Assembly: GCA_020055645.1 (NCBI GenBank)
Contig: CM034548.1
Coordinates: 7,192,001-7,256,000 of the forward strand
Reading direction: 5' to 3'
Source of the DNA: Tomocerus qinae
Taxonomy: Eukaryota; Arthropoda; Collembola; Entomobryomorpha; Tomoceridae
Length of the DNA: 64,000 nt
Positions 13,795 to 27,030 of this stretch are shown here, piece after piece (positions within the stretch are counted from its first letter, which is position 1; each line of letters opens with the position of its first letter). Under the pieces are notes generated by a model. That model had not been told where the DNA came from. It ran no database searches and saw only the letters and a program-made list of their open reading frames with translations. Position numbers and translations under genes: made by a program.

Positions 13795-16700
13795 GTGAGC
13801 AATGGCTTAGGTAACGTATTTTACATGTAAGTACCTAAATGCTACATATTACCTACATGCAGGAGGAAAAAGGCCTTTTCATAATGTGGAAAATATAGTA
13901 TTTGCTATTCCCTCAGTGTATACTGCACAAGTTTATATTTGTTGTCGTGTCGCACAAAATATATACCCTTTTCCTATACATATAATGACATTGCTATGGA
14001 TATACTATAAACATAGTAGAAAACATTGTTTTGTATATTCCGTGTGGCGATTTATAAAAATGTTAAGATAAGTCTGGCTATGTGTGTACTTGTGTTTTAC
14101 TAACAGTGTGTTTCCTATCCTACTGTAAGGGGTTGCATTGCATGCAGATAATGTGATATCCTAATTAGTGATAATGATATAGATACAAGTATTACATACA
14201 TGCTACGATAAATGTTGATGTCTGTATTTGTTCAGAGTATGAAATCAATAAGCTGCACGGGTAAGGATTTCCCTGCGACGACTAAGAGAGTTTTTCTGTT
14301 GGTGGGGTAGGCGCATTTTATTAGAGGACCGATGACACTTTTTGTAATAACATGGTCTTCATTGAAAAAGAATTTCTTCCGTCAATTTTCAGCCTTTCTG
14401 TGTTTAATCTTTAATCTGGCTTTACGACAAAAGTTAGTGTGGAAATAAAGTTGAGACATAGGTGTTACTTATTATATGGGAGAAAATTAAGTTTTGATGG
14501 AGTAAGCTGTATAGACTTAAAAGAGTAATAAGCTGACGTAAAGACAATTAATGAGGGTTTGAGTGGATGAAGGAAAAGAAGAGGGTGTACTTATTCCCTT
14601 ATTCATGGGTAGAATGATGACTGACAAAAAGCTGGTGCTGTAAAAAATTGAGAAGACCCGTGCCAAAGTGGAACATGCTGAGCTAAATTGAGTGAAGACA
14701 GGAAGAAGACAAGAAAGAAAAAGAGAAACGGATTTGTGTGATGTGATGTGTGGGGGAGTCAGTCTCACACACAAAAAACTAGTGATGATGACGTTTTAAA
14801 AAATGCAAAATAAAGTTGCGTTCATCTACAATGAGACAGATTGACGGGATGCGAATGCCTCTACTTTGTACATCACATTCTCTACCTAAATACATCTATA
14901 TACAGATTATCCTTTCCACCTCTCCACTTTCAAGATTTGTGTACGAATAAGTATGACTTATCTCTCCTCAGCTTGCATTACTGTTTCACATCCTCAACCC
15001 TGTTTGCCTATAATGGTATAGTTAAGGAATTGGCCCTTTTACCTGTAAAGAGGAACATTTCTAATAATATATTCATGTAGACAGAAACAACTAGCTATTA
15101 AAATGAGAGAATGAAAACGATGAGAACAGAGGCAGTTAGATTGTGTTGTTTGAGACAGGAAAAGTAGCAATTTAGCTGCGGATTTACGGGATGAGACTTT
15201 GATGGACAAACTGGGACTCAACTCTGTACCATACAACACTTTCCTACACCTTTCTACTTGTAAACTAAACAGACATCACAATAGAAGATATAACTACCCA
15301 AATCTTACCTACTTTAACTCAAGCACTAATTAGCTACACAGCCTGCCACAAACCTTCGCTCTCCATATTTTCCTATTTTGTTTGGCTAAATTCAACAAAT
15401 CCAAACCTTAAATGCTCAAGGGCTACGGGTCCTCATCATTTTGCCGTGCGTGCGATTCTGCATTATGATTTTCACTCCTACACAACTGAAACAAAAGAGC
15501 CGAACACGTTTCTCATCGATTAATATAGTTATTTTACAGTTTTTTCCATTTTTGGTAAAACATTTTTTGCCTACTTTTTACCCGTGGAAAATCGTAACGC
15601 ATTCTTAAACATAAATATTTGCTAATAATCCTTTATGGCAATAAATATTTTTTCCAAAAAAATGACAATCTAAGGTTGATATTCTAAAATATCAACTCAA
15701 ATTACCTTAAGGTTTTAATTAAAATCTGCCATTCTTAAAATTTTTAGAGGATGACAACGTTTTTAGCGTACAGAATGTGACCATATACGAATCAATCTTT
15801 CAATGAATATTCTGCTAAAAATATAATCCGACAATTCAATGAAATGCTACTGTTTTTCCCACGGTATACTGTTTCCGTAGAATACAATCAACGCACCAAA
15901 GCAAATGACCATTACCTTGTGCATACACCCCTTTAACTTTCAATACTTCAATAGCAATGTCTTTCATGTGCTATAAAATCCATGGTTATTTAATGACAGT
16001 ACACAACTTCTGGTCTAGGGTAGTGAATTCCTAAATCATTTGAAATGGAATTTAATTTTTAGTTTAAGCCATACAATCTGCTACTATGAGAACTATAAGT
16101 TATTTGGCTATATTGCAAATGGTGGCATATATGCAGAGGGGTAGCAAAAGATTTTGTAGGAACGAAACTCTTGAACAGAATTTGCAATTGTTACTGTTGC
16201 GTTTTCTTGAAGCAGTGTAAATGTCGTCAGTTCACTGACATCTGACAGTGAGGGATATTTATAAATAGAACCTTTTGAGATCAACTAAAGAATAAGACAA
16301 GTGTGAGGGGATAGGGCAGAATGTGATTTTATGAAGCACAGAGGATGTTAATCTAGCGGATATTTTGTCGGTGCTGTGGCAGAAGACAAATAAGAGGATA
16401 ATGCAGTCTGTATAAGGGAATGTAAAGAAATGCTACAAAGAAAAGTTCAACTTAGTAGTTCCTCTTCTCAATTTATATGCCTGCATAGATAGATACACTT
16501 ACACATGTCATGTCCTCCTCCATCCAGCTCAATTCAGTGCATGAACAAGAGGATTTCTAGACCGTAAGGGATTCAAATTGTATTCCTTATAAAAATATAA
16601 GCCCAAATGGTAGGTTGAATGTACAATGCAGATGAGAGGCAGAGTGTGCAGTAGGTAATAGTCTTTTCCGTCTTGTTCTTAGTTTGTTGGAGACTACAAG

Positions 16701-19440
16701 ATGCAAAAACGTATTTCGTTTGGTGCATTAGAATCTGTATCTGAGAAACGCAGAGAGCAGCGGTTCAGTGACTAGGAAGGCGAGTAATGTAGCGTGAAGG
16801 GAACCACGCCTTTTGCAAAATGTTCTGTGCCAATGAATTGCATTGCATCTTCTATCTCACTATAAAAATCCATCTCATGTTTTCTTCAGTCTTTCATTCA
16901 ATTACTTTTCTAATGCAGCCATGGAGGATTACTTTGGGATCTACTCAAATGTAGTAGTAGTGTCATCCAAACAAAGTGTCATATTACTTTTTCATTTGAC
17001 TACACTTTAAGTAGTCAAGGGAAAACTTTTGAAGAACATCAATTTAGTTTGTCGATAACTTAAATTTTGTAATGATATCTCAACAGCCTAGTTCTTGCTG
17101 CTCATTTTACTTTAAAAAACTAATCTGGTTGCTGACATTATTCCATGTATGGGTCTGAATTTCGTGGCCAAACCAAATAACTTATAATTCAAATAGGAAG
17201 CTGAAAGACAGACGTTTTACTTCATAGCGATTCATAAGTCTAAAGTAAAATAAAAAAATATTTGATAATGTCATTTACATGTGCAGTAAATTAACGTTTA
17301 AGTAATAACTGAAAAAAGCCTAAGTAAAATACAACACGATCTGGAAGTATTTCTAACATTACCTAACGGTTAACTTGAATGCATAGACAGTATTGGAGTA
17401 GATATTTAGTTTCAATTTTGTTAATAATTTGGTTTGCATTTTGAATATTGCATTTCATTTTCAGCAAGTTAAATTCACAGCATTTATGAATGTTATAACA
17501 AGCAGTAAAGAGATTTTTTATTGGTATTGTAAGGGTTCTCTAATAGCATCAATCTGTAGGTCCCTATCTGCAGGCACATAAAAAATTGAAGCAGATTTTA
17601 AGTCTGTATTTAGCACAGGAAATGGAAATGACGAAGCAGAAAGAATAATGGATATTTTAATACTCTTGTGAACATTCTCTGTCAATCTCTCATCTCTTTA
17701 ACACAAAGTCTTGTAAGTAGTAAATGAAAATCTCGACACATGCATCAAATTACGAATATATACAAATTTGCCAAACAGAGTATTGACTTATTGTGCACCA
17801 CTTTGATTCTGAGTTTGTTAAAGCCAGCTATTGGAACAAAACAAATTGTTACTACGTTCATAATCGTACCACTACTCCAACAATAGTGAAGCTTAAGGTA
17901 CTTCTTTATATTACTTCTCAATAACATCATCATGATGGAAAGTTTTCCTATTTGTCGCCAAAACTCGACCAATTTTGTATAAATCTGGATTTATTACATC
18001 AAAACTGATATTAACGATCTATAGCAGGGTCAGGTAAGAAAATAATTGGGAAGTAACTAAACGCTTTTTGGAAAACTTGACCCTCCTGGACTCTGACAGA
18101 ATCTCTAATAAAAAATTGTTTCGGTCATTATGATATCAAAATGGTGGAAACACAAAATTCCATTGTATTCCTCCCAATTTCAGTTAGATCGAGTGCATAG
18201 CGATTCTAATAAAAGCCCAAAAATCGACACCTTAACCTTCTTACTATTTTTGAGCTATTATAAATAATTCATGCCAATTTCAAAAATTACAACTAGACAT
18301 GAAAGTGAAGAATTATTAGAATAGAAAATTGAACAACCATTTGTTTACTATTTCTAAATATAGCGATGCTATCATTAAACATTATAAATAGAATTCTGAG
18401 GCAGATAAAAGCAAAGTGCTAGTCTTTTTTTAACATAGGGCTGGAAACGTTACCTTCCAATATTAAAAGGTGTTGCTTAGTTAGCATGCTTATCGGTCCT
18501 ATAGAAAAGTAAATTGGTTCTATTGCACCATTTGTTAACCAGTAAATAGAATTGTCATCTTCACATCGGATAAAATCAATTGCATATGCGTGTAGGTCCG
18601 ACCAGGCACACTGTCATTATTTTATTATTTTCCTGTTGAAGTGAACTTAATTATACATTGTTCAACTTGTCCCAACCTGCCAATTTGAATGAGTACAAAC
18701 CATAATTCTGAACTATTTCATGCAAAGCACAAACAAATCGTTCTATTCGGCAAACCGAAATTTGTAGTCAGCGAGTTGAACCTATGCTTTGTTTGCATTT
18801 TTTATTTTATTCAGTTAATTCTATTTTACTAGCGTTAGTATCAAAATCTAAGTATCGTGTCCCATCATTTTTCTTATTTCTATGGTGTAAAATTTTGTTT
18901 TTTTGTACTTCTCGTTAGCCCAATCAACTCCAATTATGTGTTATTTAGTCAAACTAATATTTATCTACCTACACTCTATACAAATGAAATTGATTGAAAA
19001 TTAAATACACTAACGAAAGAACATCATGGTATTCATGACATGTTATACTTGGGTAACATTTCATTACAAAATGTGAAAATATCCGATGCTGATTAAAATA
19101 CATTTGATATTTTCATTGTCAACTTTTAAGGCTGGTGAAGGGTAATTAGGTAAGCTATATCAAGCAACCAACTTCATTCTACGCGAAGTTAAATTGCTCT
19201 TAAAACTTGTATTTCGATTGACTTTAAAAACAAAAACTTTAAATATTATCCCAATTATTTTCCTTGTTAAATAAAATTGCAATGATTTCTAAAACCATTT
19301 GAGATGAAAGAACCTTCCTGAGCATGTCAGATATTCGTAATTGTTTGCCAAACTCAAATAAACCTTTAATAAACCCTAAATAAACAAATCAAGTACTTAG
19401 TACAAAGGTGAACAATTAATGCTGGTGCGTTTATTTACAG
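13795..19440. other. gene-poor AT-rich stretch
   Basis: Mostly featureless AT-rich DNA. At 17465-17581 a segment follows the 3' splice-like TTTCATTTTCAG and is open for 38 codons to TAA, with no recognisable similarity. No repeats, RNA genes or long coding frames were supported. Confidence 0.55.
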
Positions 19441-19566
19441 GGTAATAATAATAATAATAACGGATTCCCAACATCTAGCATGCATCCTGAACAAAATATT
19501 ATGCTTCCAACACAAATGAAATTGTTATCCTACCTACAACGAAATAAAAATTGTATTGGACAGTGA
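19441..19566 (+). other. possible terminal coding exon with a poly-Asn run
   Basis: The tract GTTTATTTACAG ends at 19440. Frame 1 from 19441 is open for 41 codons to TGA at 19564-19566. It begins with Gly and six Asn encoded by a (TAA)n/(AAT)n run, then GFPTSSMHPEQN, which reads like low-complexity transcription-factor sequence. The other two frames close at once or run through Ile repeats. The partner exons were not found; a link to the KLF or another + strand gene is not shown. Confidence 0.3.
19443..19460. repeat. (TAA)n microsatellite
   Basis: Six tandem TAA units. They lie in the putative exon at 19441, where they would encode Asn. Confidence 0.85.
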
Positions 19567-22500
19567 CAAAGTATTGTAGAGCACATACTATAACGACGTT
19601 TCCCAATATTTTATTAATGAATAATTAGTGGTGCAATGATTGATCATAGTATTGCACCTCCGAAACATTACCAATTTAATATTATTTTAACGGTATCAAA
19701 GTAACTAAATATACAATTTCAATCGAAATCGCAAATAGAAAATTCGTCGGCACAAAAACTGTGTTTATATATTTGATTAAAGGCATGCCCTTATATTGCT
19801 AAGTAATTTTATGCATGCATATTTCTGCATGTTTTAAAATCTGTCAATGAGATTGAGATGATGCGGTTTATCATTATCCCATTCATGTCGAAGAACATTT
19901 ATAGAATTACAATTAGTCAATTATGACACCATTCACCATATCCAAAGACAAGTTTGATTGAAGGAGATTATAAATGAGTGTGACCTTTTTCTTCTAAGCC
20001 AAGTCTTCGGCTCTTCTCAAGACGAATAATTCTATTTGGATCCATATCGCTCAATCATCCTGCATTAGGATGATGTATACAGAGTACACTAATTCCTCTG
20101 TTAATATAATTGAGCCTGTTTTTGAACAATCTACATCTACCTGTTTGTGAATCTTCCTTCACAAATATCTCGTCGAATAGAATAGACATTGGACATCCTC
20201 GGCTTAAGGTTAGTTTGTTAATAACGCAAGTCAATAAATGCATTCACTGCAACTACAAATAAGGTTCTTATTAAATGACAAGGAACATCTAGGTGACATT
20301 TTACAATACAATGGAAGTTGACATTATTGTAACTGTGGAGCTTATAAGGAATCTCTGCTGGTGGTCGGTCACAACAACCCTGTAGAACTACAGAAACTAT
20401 AATATGTATGTACACTATTTACATGCATACAGTAACAGAACAAACAAAGAGACAACCTTAATCCAGCATCACAACACTAGTGCATAATGTATCACACTAT
20501 TTACCTCAACAACTGTATCACATCATATAATTTGATTTGTACATAACAAATACAAGCTTCGATGCAATAAAGTAATATAAAAGAAACTGTTCTAAATGGA
20601 GGTTTCTAGGTGGACTAAATAAAAGCGTCGGACTATCAAGATATTCCTTGTGCACGGACTAAGCAGTAAATTACCGTCTATGGTTGGAATTATACATCTC
20701 TGTGCTTCTAAAGGGGATAATATAATAATGCAATGGACCCATATAAAAATGTACCATTTGGTTTTCTGTTGTTTGAAATGCAATAATTGTGAGCTGTTTG
20801 GTATGAGTGTGTCGAGTCATAGTTGAGTTTGAATCCTAACTAGGTATGATTAGATTAGCTGACTCCATGTCAAGATCTTTTATTGTGAGTTTCATCTGAT
20901 TATTGGCGTTTAGGATTTAAACTGATTTTAAATTACTCGAAATAAGTTTCTTAGTGTCAGTAGACGCTGCGCAGACATCGCAGGGCACAAATTACTTACA
21001 CGTCGAAGGAGTGCGAGAGCAGAAAAAATTATGCCTTACTTCCCTGTTTCTCTTGGCTTGTAGCTATTTGTTTGTAACAACATCCACAATAAGTACGTGC
21101 ATTACTGGTATAATATTATTATCTCAGAATCATGACTAGTTTGGCTTATAAGCATCATAAGTAGTAAAAGTGTATTACTCACAGACTTTATTTGGACTAA
21201 TACACTTCGTTATTATTATCAGTCTTGTTTGTTGTGATTTGGTCTCGTCTCTTTGCTTACGATTTAGTCAGATATCGGATGGATTGTAGACAATCAGTTT
21301 TCGACTTCATATCGTCATCAATGGGGCAGATCTGTTTCTCTGCATGGTTGGTGGTTTGCTACATACAAAGTAAGGAGGGAAATATACATTGTGTAGTCAG
21401 TCGGATAGTCTCATCCTCATATCTGAGCACCACTGTCACATCTCAACAAAAAGTCATTAGACAAGAAATACATAGCAGAAGAGCCTAAACGCTTTTGGTC
21501 GAATTATTTACAGAGTCACACTGTCAGTATTGAACATTACGAAGCATAAATGGGGCTTAAAAGTCTATAATCACAATCACAGTTTGGTACCAATTTGTCT
21601 TGTCACTTTGTCCTCTGATCTGACTTGATTTGACTTCCCTCCTTCTCTTACCTCAGCTTCTTCTCCCGTTCTTTGACTCTTTTCTACTCCCTTTACCATC
21701 TAGGTAGCTCATCTCTTCTCCATAGACCATAATATATGATATATAGGTAGCTAGATGTAACATAGCTAAAGGTCAGTAGATACCTTTACATAAAGCACCA
21801 TATTATGCTTATACTAGTAGCCAGCCATCAAACCGAAGAAATGCCAGCAATGGTCTTACAAATTGCATTACTATCCATAATTTGTAGCCTCCTTGGTGGT
21901 TAGTAAATAAAAGTACACAGCCAAGTAGTACAGTAGTATGACCAAAAATACTATTTCTAAGCTTGCAGCCGTACTGTCTAATACTATAGCCTACGAAATC
22001 GCATATATGCCTGAAATGCGGTCTGCCAACTTTTATTTACTGTTCTCTCTCCACTTTTACTGTAGCTATAACTTACTTAATCTTCAAATAGAGTTATACC
22101 TACAGACAAGGGAAAGGAAGATTAAAGAAATGTAGTAGGGTAGAGTACATGGTACAGGTAATGCACGTAATTCAGTGTAACAAAGACCTCACAATGAAAG
22201 AGTAATCTGATCTTGTCTTATCTACTTATTTGGAGTAAAATGACTTGTTGTTTCACACCAAAAATCCACCTGCTACTTTATCCTCATTTTCTGATTAAAG
22301 AAACAGTATCATTCCTCTTCATGCAAGTCTACAAACCCACCAAGCACTCAACTACCACATTGCTGTAATGACTATATCATTTGCTTATTGATTTTTGTAT
22401 TCTTTTGCTTATAGTGCACTAAGTATTGAGGAGTACAAAATTATTTATCAACTCCAAGTTGATGTCCACTTATACTGGAAATAAATCTCTACTATTTTGT

Positions 22501-25500
22501 AAAATGTAAATATTTAAAAAGTACTTGTGAGTATTGTATAACTATCATATTGCATCTAAATTGAATTTTAATACGTATAGTACTCAAGTTTCACATAAAG
22601 GTTTGGAAGTTTGTGATTAGATTCGGTTATTTAAATAGTTTACTGTAGGGGAACGAAGTTGCATCGTATTTTGAAATTAATTTACATTAATTGTATTTTA
22701 AAAATCTTGGTAGGTGTTTTTCGAAAATAAAATAATTTTCTCTGGCACAATATGCATGAAAACGTGAAAGGGTATGGTAATTAGTTGTACTTACTGGTAG
22801 AAGTTTGTAGTTGCTACAAAAAGTACCCAGTAGAATGGAATGGGTAGTTTAAAGTTGAGTACAGCATAACCCACGCTATACATGTAAAACCTCTGTTTTA
22901 AAGTTAGATAAGGATTGTTGATTTCCCTATCCGGCATAACTCGGGTAACCCAATGCCAAACTATAAATTCAAGTGATGTAAACATCATAAATTCATAAAA
23001 ATGAAAGTGGATGCGATTCACATGTACGAGAGTGATTGTAGATGCCTCAGAATTGAATGACTCAGTATATCTCTCAGGACTCATAAGAATTTAATGGTAG
23101 TTGTGTTATGTCCAAGTTGAAGACTGGAAGAGCTGCAGCACCAAAATGCTTAAAGAGAACACCAAAGTACATGAGACCACATGCAGATGCCCAACACATA
23201 TGCATTCCTGTAGAACATAATAATATGTAAAAGTAGTAGTGTAAAAATGTGTGTTGGTGTTTTCCTGTTTTATTGCTCCATGGACCGTACACACCGCACA
23301 GAAGAGCTTACAAAAACATTTCAGTGCTCTATTTCATCTACAAATAAGTACAGTAAAGAGCTGCATAATAATAAAGGGCACGAGAATGGAGGACGTCCGC
23401 CCGGTCCAGTCCAAGTTCATTACTTACTTACATGCTTTGCAACTTATTTGTTCGTTATTGCATGGGCAGCACTAAACAAAAATACTTGCCTACTTATAGT
23501 CTACTACCTACCTTAAATTTCAAATGTCAACTCAACAATAAAGTTGGGCAAAATAATAAAATAACCACTCAATCCAAAAGTAAACCAATTGCTTAGATCC
23601 TTTAAAAAGCTATATGCGTACGTTCCATTCTATCAATAAAACTGGAAATTAAAAAAACTATACACCTACCTATCAGTTCTCGAAGGTCGAGTCCACATTG
23701 TTTTGGCAAACATTTCACGCTGTGATACTAAAAGCATTTTTATATATAGTAGCATCATAAAGAGACTGCAAATTGTGTTTGGAGAAGAGCGTAGTAGTTG
23801 CAAGTTACCATTAGCGGTTAATATTTAAACAACCTATCAATAAGATGTAGTAGGCACTAAAATTTGATTTAAAACCTGCCAATTACTCATAGGTATGCGT
23901 TTTGGGGTTGCAGATTTCTCTACTGTTTGTGGTAATGGCTGTTAGCTAACAAAATCTAAGTTAAGACATGGGAGCCAAAGGGTTGGGAAAAGGAGTCTGT
24001 CTGTCTTGTCCGCTGAAGGAGCAATAACAAAGTAATAGCCCTCCTGTAAGCACAACACTATATAAAGGCTATTTATGTAAGCGTTGAGATGGAGAGTGCT
24101 TGTGAGTGAGTAGATAGGTAAGTTTCTTCAAATAGGATTATTGGACATATCTAGGAAAATGGGATAGCAATGCAAAGGAGAGGATTATTGAGTAGACGGC
24201 AACGATAAGATCACAGCCTCCCAAGGATTCATTTCGGTGTGGTCCATTCAGCTTTCCTTCCACTTTTCCAATCTTCAACTCCACTGCCGATTTACAGACT
24301 TACTTTTTTAATTCTGCCCATCACTTCGTCTCCTCTCTATGCAGATACTCAATCGAGCCTTGAAGACAGAACGAGGTAGTAGGGATCCACATTACACATT
24401 GGCAGCTAATACTAAATAAGATCCAAGAACCTTTTTATGTCATGTAGTTGGTCATGTCCGTAGTCCGAGCCTACTTAGCTCCCTTCGACACTATCTACCA
24501 CTACTATAGCGATACTTATGATTTTTATGTAATGCCTGCTACGGACACCTGTGCATGATCACAGATTTTGTCTGTTGAGTATATTATACATCTATAATGT
24601 ACAAGTCTTGTCTATTATTGCTATCGAGAAGCAATTAAGTGCAGTTTCTCCAAAATTGAAGTGGACTCATGTCCAAGTCCAATTAAGAGTGAATCCACTT
24701 CTTCACGGAGCACATGGGTAAATAGTTAAAATAATAGCTGTATCTTTGCAGTTACATGTAGTAGCGGGACAGAGGTGCCCATGAACAAGACATTTACATA
24801 GACCTTTAATATTTCATCTGCTCTACGGCATTGCACCTTGTCCCAGTTGTATACTTCCTCCAAGCTTAGTAAGTACTCCGAGGTTCCACTATTTATCTAT
24901 CTGATATTTTCTACCAACACGTCGGGACAAGTAACGAACTTTTTTATTATATGTAGAGCACACTGCCTTTTCCCATTCTGCTGGGCTTTTAACTCTATCC
25001 AAACATTAACACACTCATAGGGACATTTCTTCGGATTTTACTGCTGGACCACCTGCATTTATTTCTGAAAGGGCTAATAGACAATTTGGAACCTAGTCCC
25101 CTTTAGTCTTTCAGCTTTTCAACTGTCAATATCTGGGATTTCATTATGGAAAAATGCAATTTGAAAATTTATTACATGGTTTTGAATAAGCATAGATTCT
25201 GTACTGATTCCTTGAGTTTTTGCTATTGGCATAGATCGTCTAATTAAGGTTCATAATTCTTCATATGAATAGTCATAATATGTAATCAAACTAAAACTTT
25301 GAACTGTACTAAATAAAATCCATATCAGTTTGTTTTGCGTTAGTAGAGGAAAGCAAGTAACATGCAATACTGCAATGCCTCATTGCAAAATAATTGTATT
25401 TAGAAAATAATATTGATATAACGAAGGGTGTTACATAAAGTTTTAAGAAAAATAAAGTTAAAATTCTTGTGACGATTCTACTACTCTGCTACAGTTTTCA

Positions 25501-25819
25501 CCACACAACTACATATTTCTTGGCTAAACAAAGATCTTTGCTTTATCTTGATACTACATCACTACTATAATTAAGTTCACAGAGAATTGGAATCCAAAGA
25601 GTAAAAACAGAAGCTTTCCATTGCTCTGACGGCGATTAATTACCTCAAAAGAGATTCATCACATGTGGCCTCGCCTATTGATGTCAACAATGGTCTAGTG
25701 TTCGTATTAATTCGTGGGTTATCTATCAAAGGTGCTTTATGTAATTTACTTTGATGCCTATTTTAACCACATAATATATGTTTTATACCTATATAAAGTA
25801 TATAAAGATGTATCCTTGG
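19567..25819. other. gene-poor AT-rich stretch
   Basis: Only short, overlapping frames on both strands and no recognisable protein, RNA gene or repeat. Codon use and motif content look random. Confidence 0.6.
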
Positions 25820-26214
25820 ATTTGGCGCGAGCGGTTCTCAATTAAAATTTTTCACCAAGCCAAACCAAAAATTTTTGAAAACATACTAAAAAGAGTTATC
25901 ATTAGCTAGTAACAATATCACCATAAAATAGCCAGTCTTTCAAACTATATAGTGTTAAACAAAAACTATTAAAAATCGTCTTACCCGGTCCAGGCTATAC
26001 TAATTTTGTACAGCTCAAGGCATAACAAGGAATCTGCCTGGCCGGGCTGGCCATAAGATAAGTCAATAATTAAAAATACCAACACAAAACTATACATTTT
26101 CATTACGAATTGTGGATTTCTGGAATTAATCAGTCAATCTAATCTAATCACGACCACCTGAGGAAATTATACTGATACGATCTTCTCTATTATTATTAAA
26201 GATATATACCGGAA

Positions 26215-27030
26215 ATGTTCTCATTTGGCGTGCCAAGATCACCCTTAAAAAACCAAAACAATGACAGTACAAAAAGATCTCTAGTGGATGACGATAGTGC
26301 TGGTACTCTCTCGCCCAAACGACAGGCAACTGATGACAGAATGTTAGTAAACATATGGGATACGGTCTCCAAAATCAATGAAAAACTGGATAAGCAAAAC
26401 AATATGATGCAGCAGATGATCTCAGAAAACCATAAATTAACAAATGAAGTAGAACAACTCAAGAAAAAGGTGTACCTGCTTCAAACTGACAATGAGAGGA
26501 TGGACAAGGAAATCCGCAAAAAAAATCTCATCTTTATTGGAGTTGACGATGTAGAGAATGAAACCGAAAGTCAGTGTGCTCAAAAAGTCATGAGAATAAT
26601 AACTGAACAACTCAAAATCAAAAACATACAAATTGATGTAGCAACGAGATTATCAAGGTATGAAAATGGTCGAACCCGGCCAATTCGTGTTCAATTTGTG
26701 CTACAATATGATCGTAACATCGTATTTGCTGAACGACTTAAGTTAAAAGGGGCAAAGACAAAAATTTTCATTAATGAAGACCTCCCACTTAATACTCGAA
26801 AGGCACGAAATCTACTACGTAACAAAGAAAAAGAAGCTAAAGATAACAATCTACCTGCAAAAATCGAATACAAGAAAAATTGTATAGACGTAAACGGTGA
26901 AATATTCTATGTGATAAACGGAAAATTAGAAAAACACGGATCGAATTCAAATACGCTTAACTCTGGACAAGGACCAAGCAATCATGGTTTACAAAACCAA
27001 CAACAAACATCACAGAACGATTTTTTATAA
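26215..27030 (+). CDS. LINE ORF1 protein (coiled coil plus RRM-like/C-terminal RNA-binding domain)
   Basis: Protein of 271 residues starting at ATG 26215. Residues about 45-105 form a heptad-rich coiled coil (EQLKKKVYLLQTDNERMDKE), followed by the junction KEIRKKNLIFIGVDD that typically opens the RRM-like domain of L1 ORF1p. The C-terminal part (RPIRVQFVLQYDRN, KIFINEDLPLNTRKARNLL) matches the domain called Transposase_22 in L1 elements. Such proteins trimerise, coat the element RNA and act as chaperones in target-primed reverse transcription. The C-terminus is Asn/Gln-rich. The last codons are GAT TTT TTA TAA, so the stop sits directly behind a slippery heptamer. ORF1 is complete, with no internal stop or frameshift. 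Confidence 0.9.
   Translation: MFSFGVPRSPLKNQNNDSTKRSLVDDDSAGTLSPKRQATDDRMLVNIWDTVSKINEKLDKQNNMMQQMISENHKLTNEVEQLKKKVYLLQTDNERMDKEIRKKNLIFIGVDDVENETESQCAQKVMRIITEQLKIKNIQIDVATRLSRYENGRTRPIRVQFVLQYDRNIVFAERLKLKGAKTKIFINEDLPLNTRKARNLLRNKEKEAKDNNLPAKIEYKKNCIDVNGEIFYVINGKLEKHGSNSNTLNSGQGPSNHGLQNQQQTSQNDFL
27021..27027 (+). promoter_or_regulatory. putative -1 ribosomal frameshift site, T TTT TTA
   Basis: The heptamer TTTTTTA is in the X XXY YYZ register relative to ORF1 (codons TTT TTA) and is followed at once by the TAA stop. A -1 slip would continue at 27027, exactly the frame of ORF2, which has no stop from there to 29948. ATG triplets just after the stop (27034, 27037) are in the ORF1 frame, not the ORF2 frame. 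No strong downstream stem or pseudoknot is obvious by eye. Confidence 0.6.

Noticed and set aside
16417..16429. 13-base identity to the microRNA miR-1 (GGAATGTAAAGAA)
   Set aside because: The rest of the mature sequence differs and no complementary arm is found nearby, while miR-1 is normally fully conserved.
24371..24386. let-7-like string GAGGTAGTAGG
   Set aside because: The downstream part of the mature sequence is missing and there is no hairpin partner.
25826..25842. GAGCGGTTCTCAA, similar to a hAT transposon tip
   Set aside because: No inverted partner or 8-bp duplication was found; it more likely lies at the start of the LINE 5' UTR or is chance.
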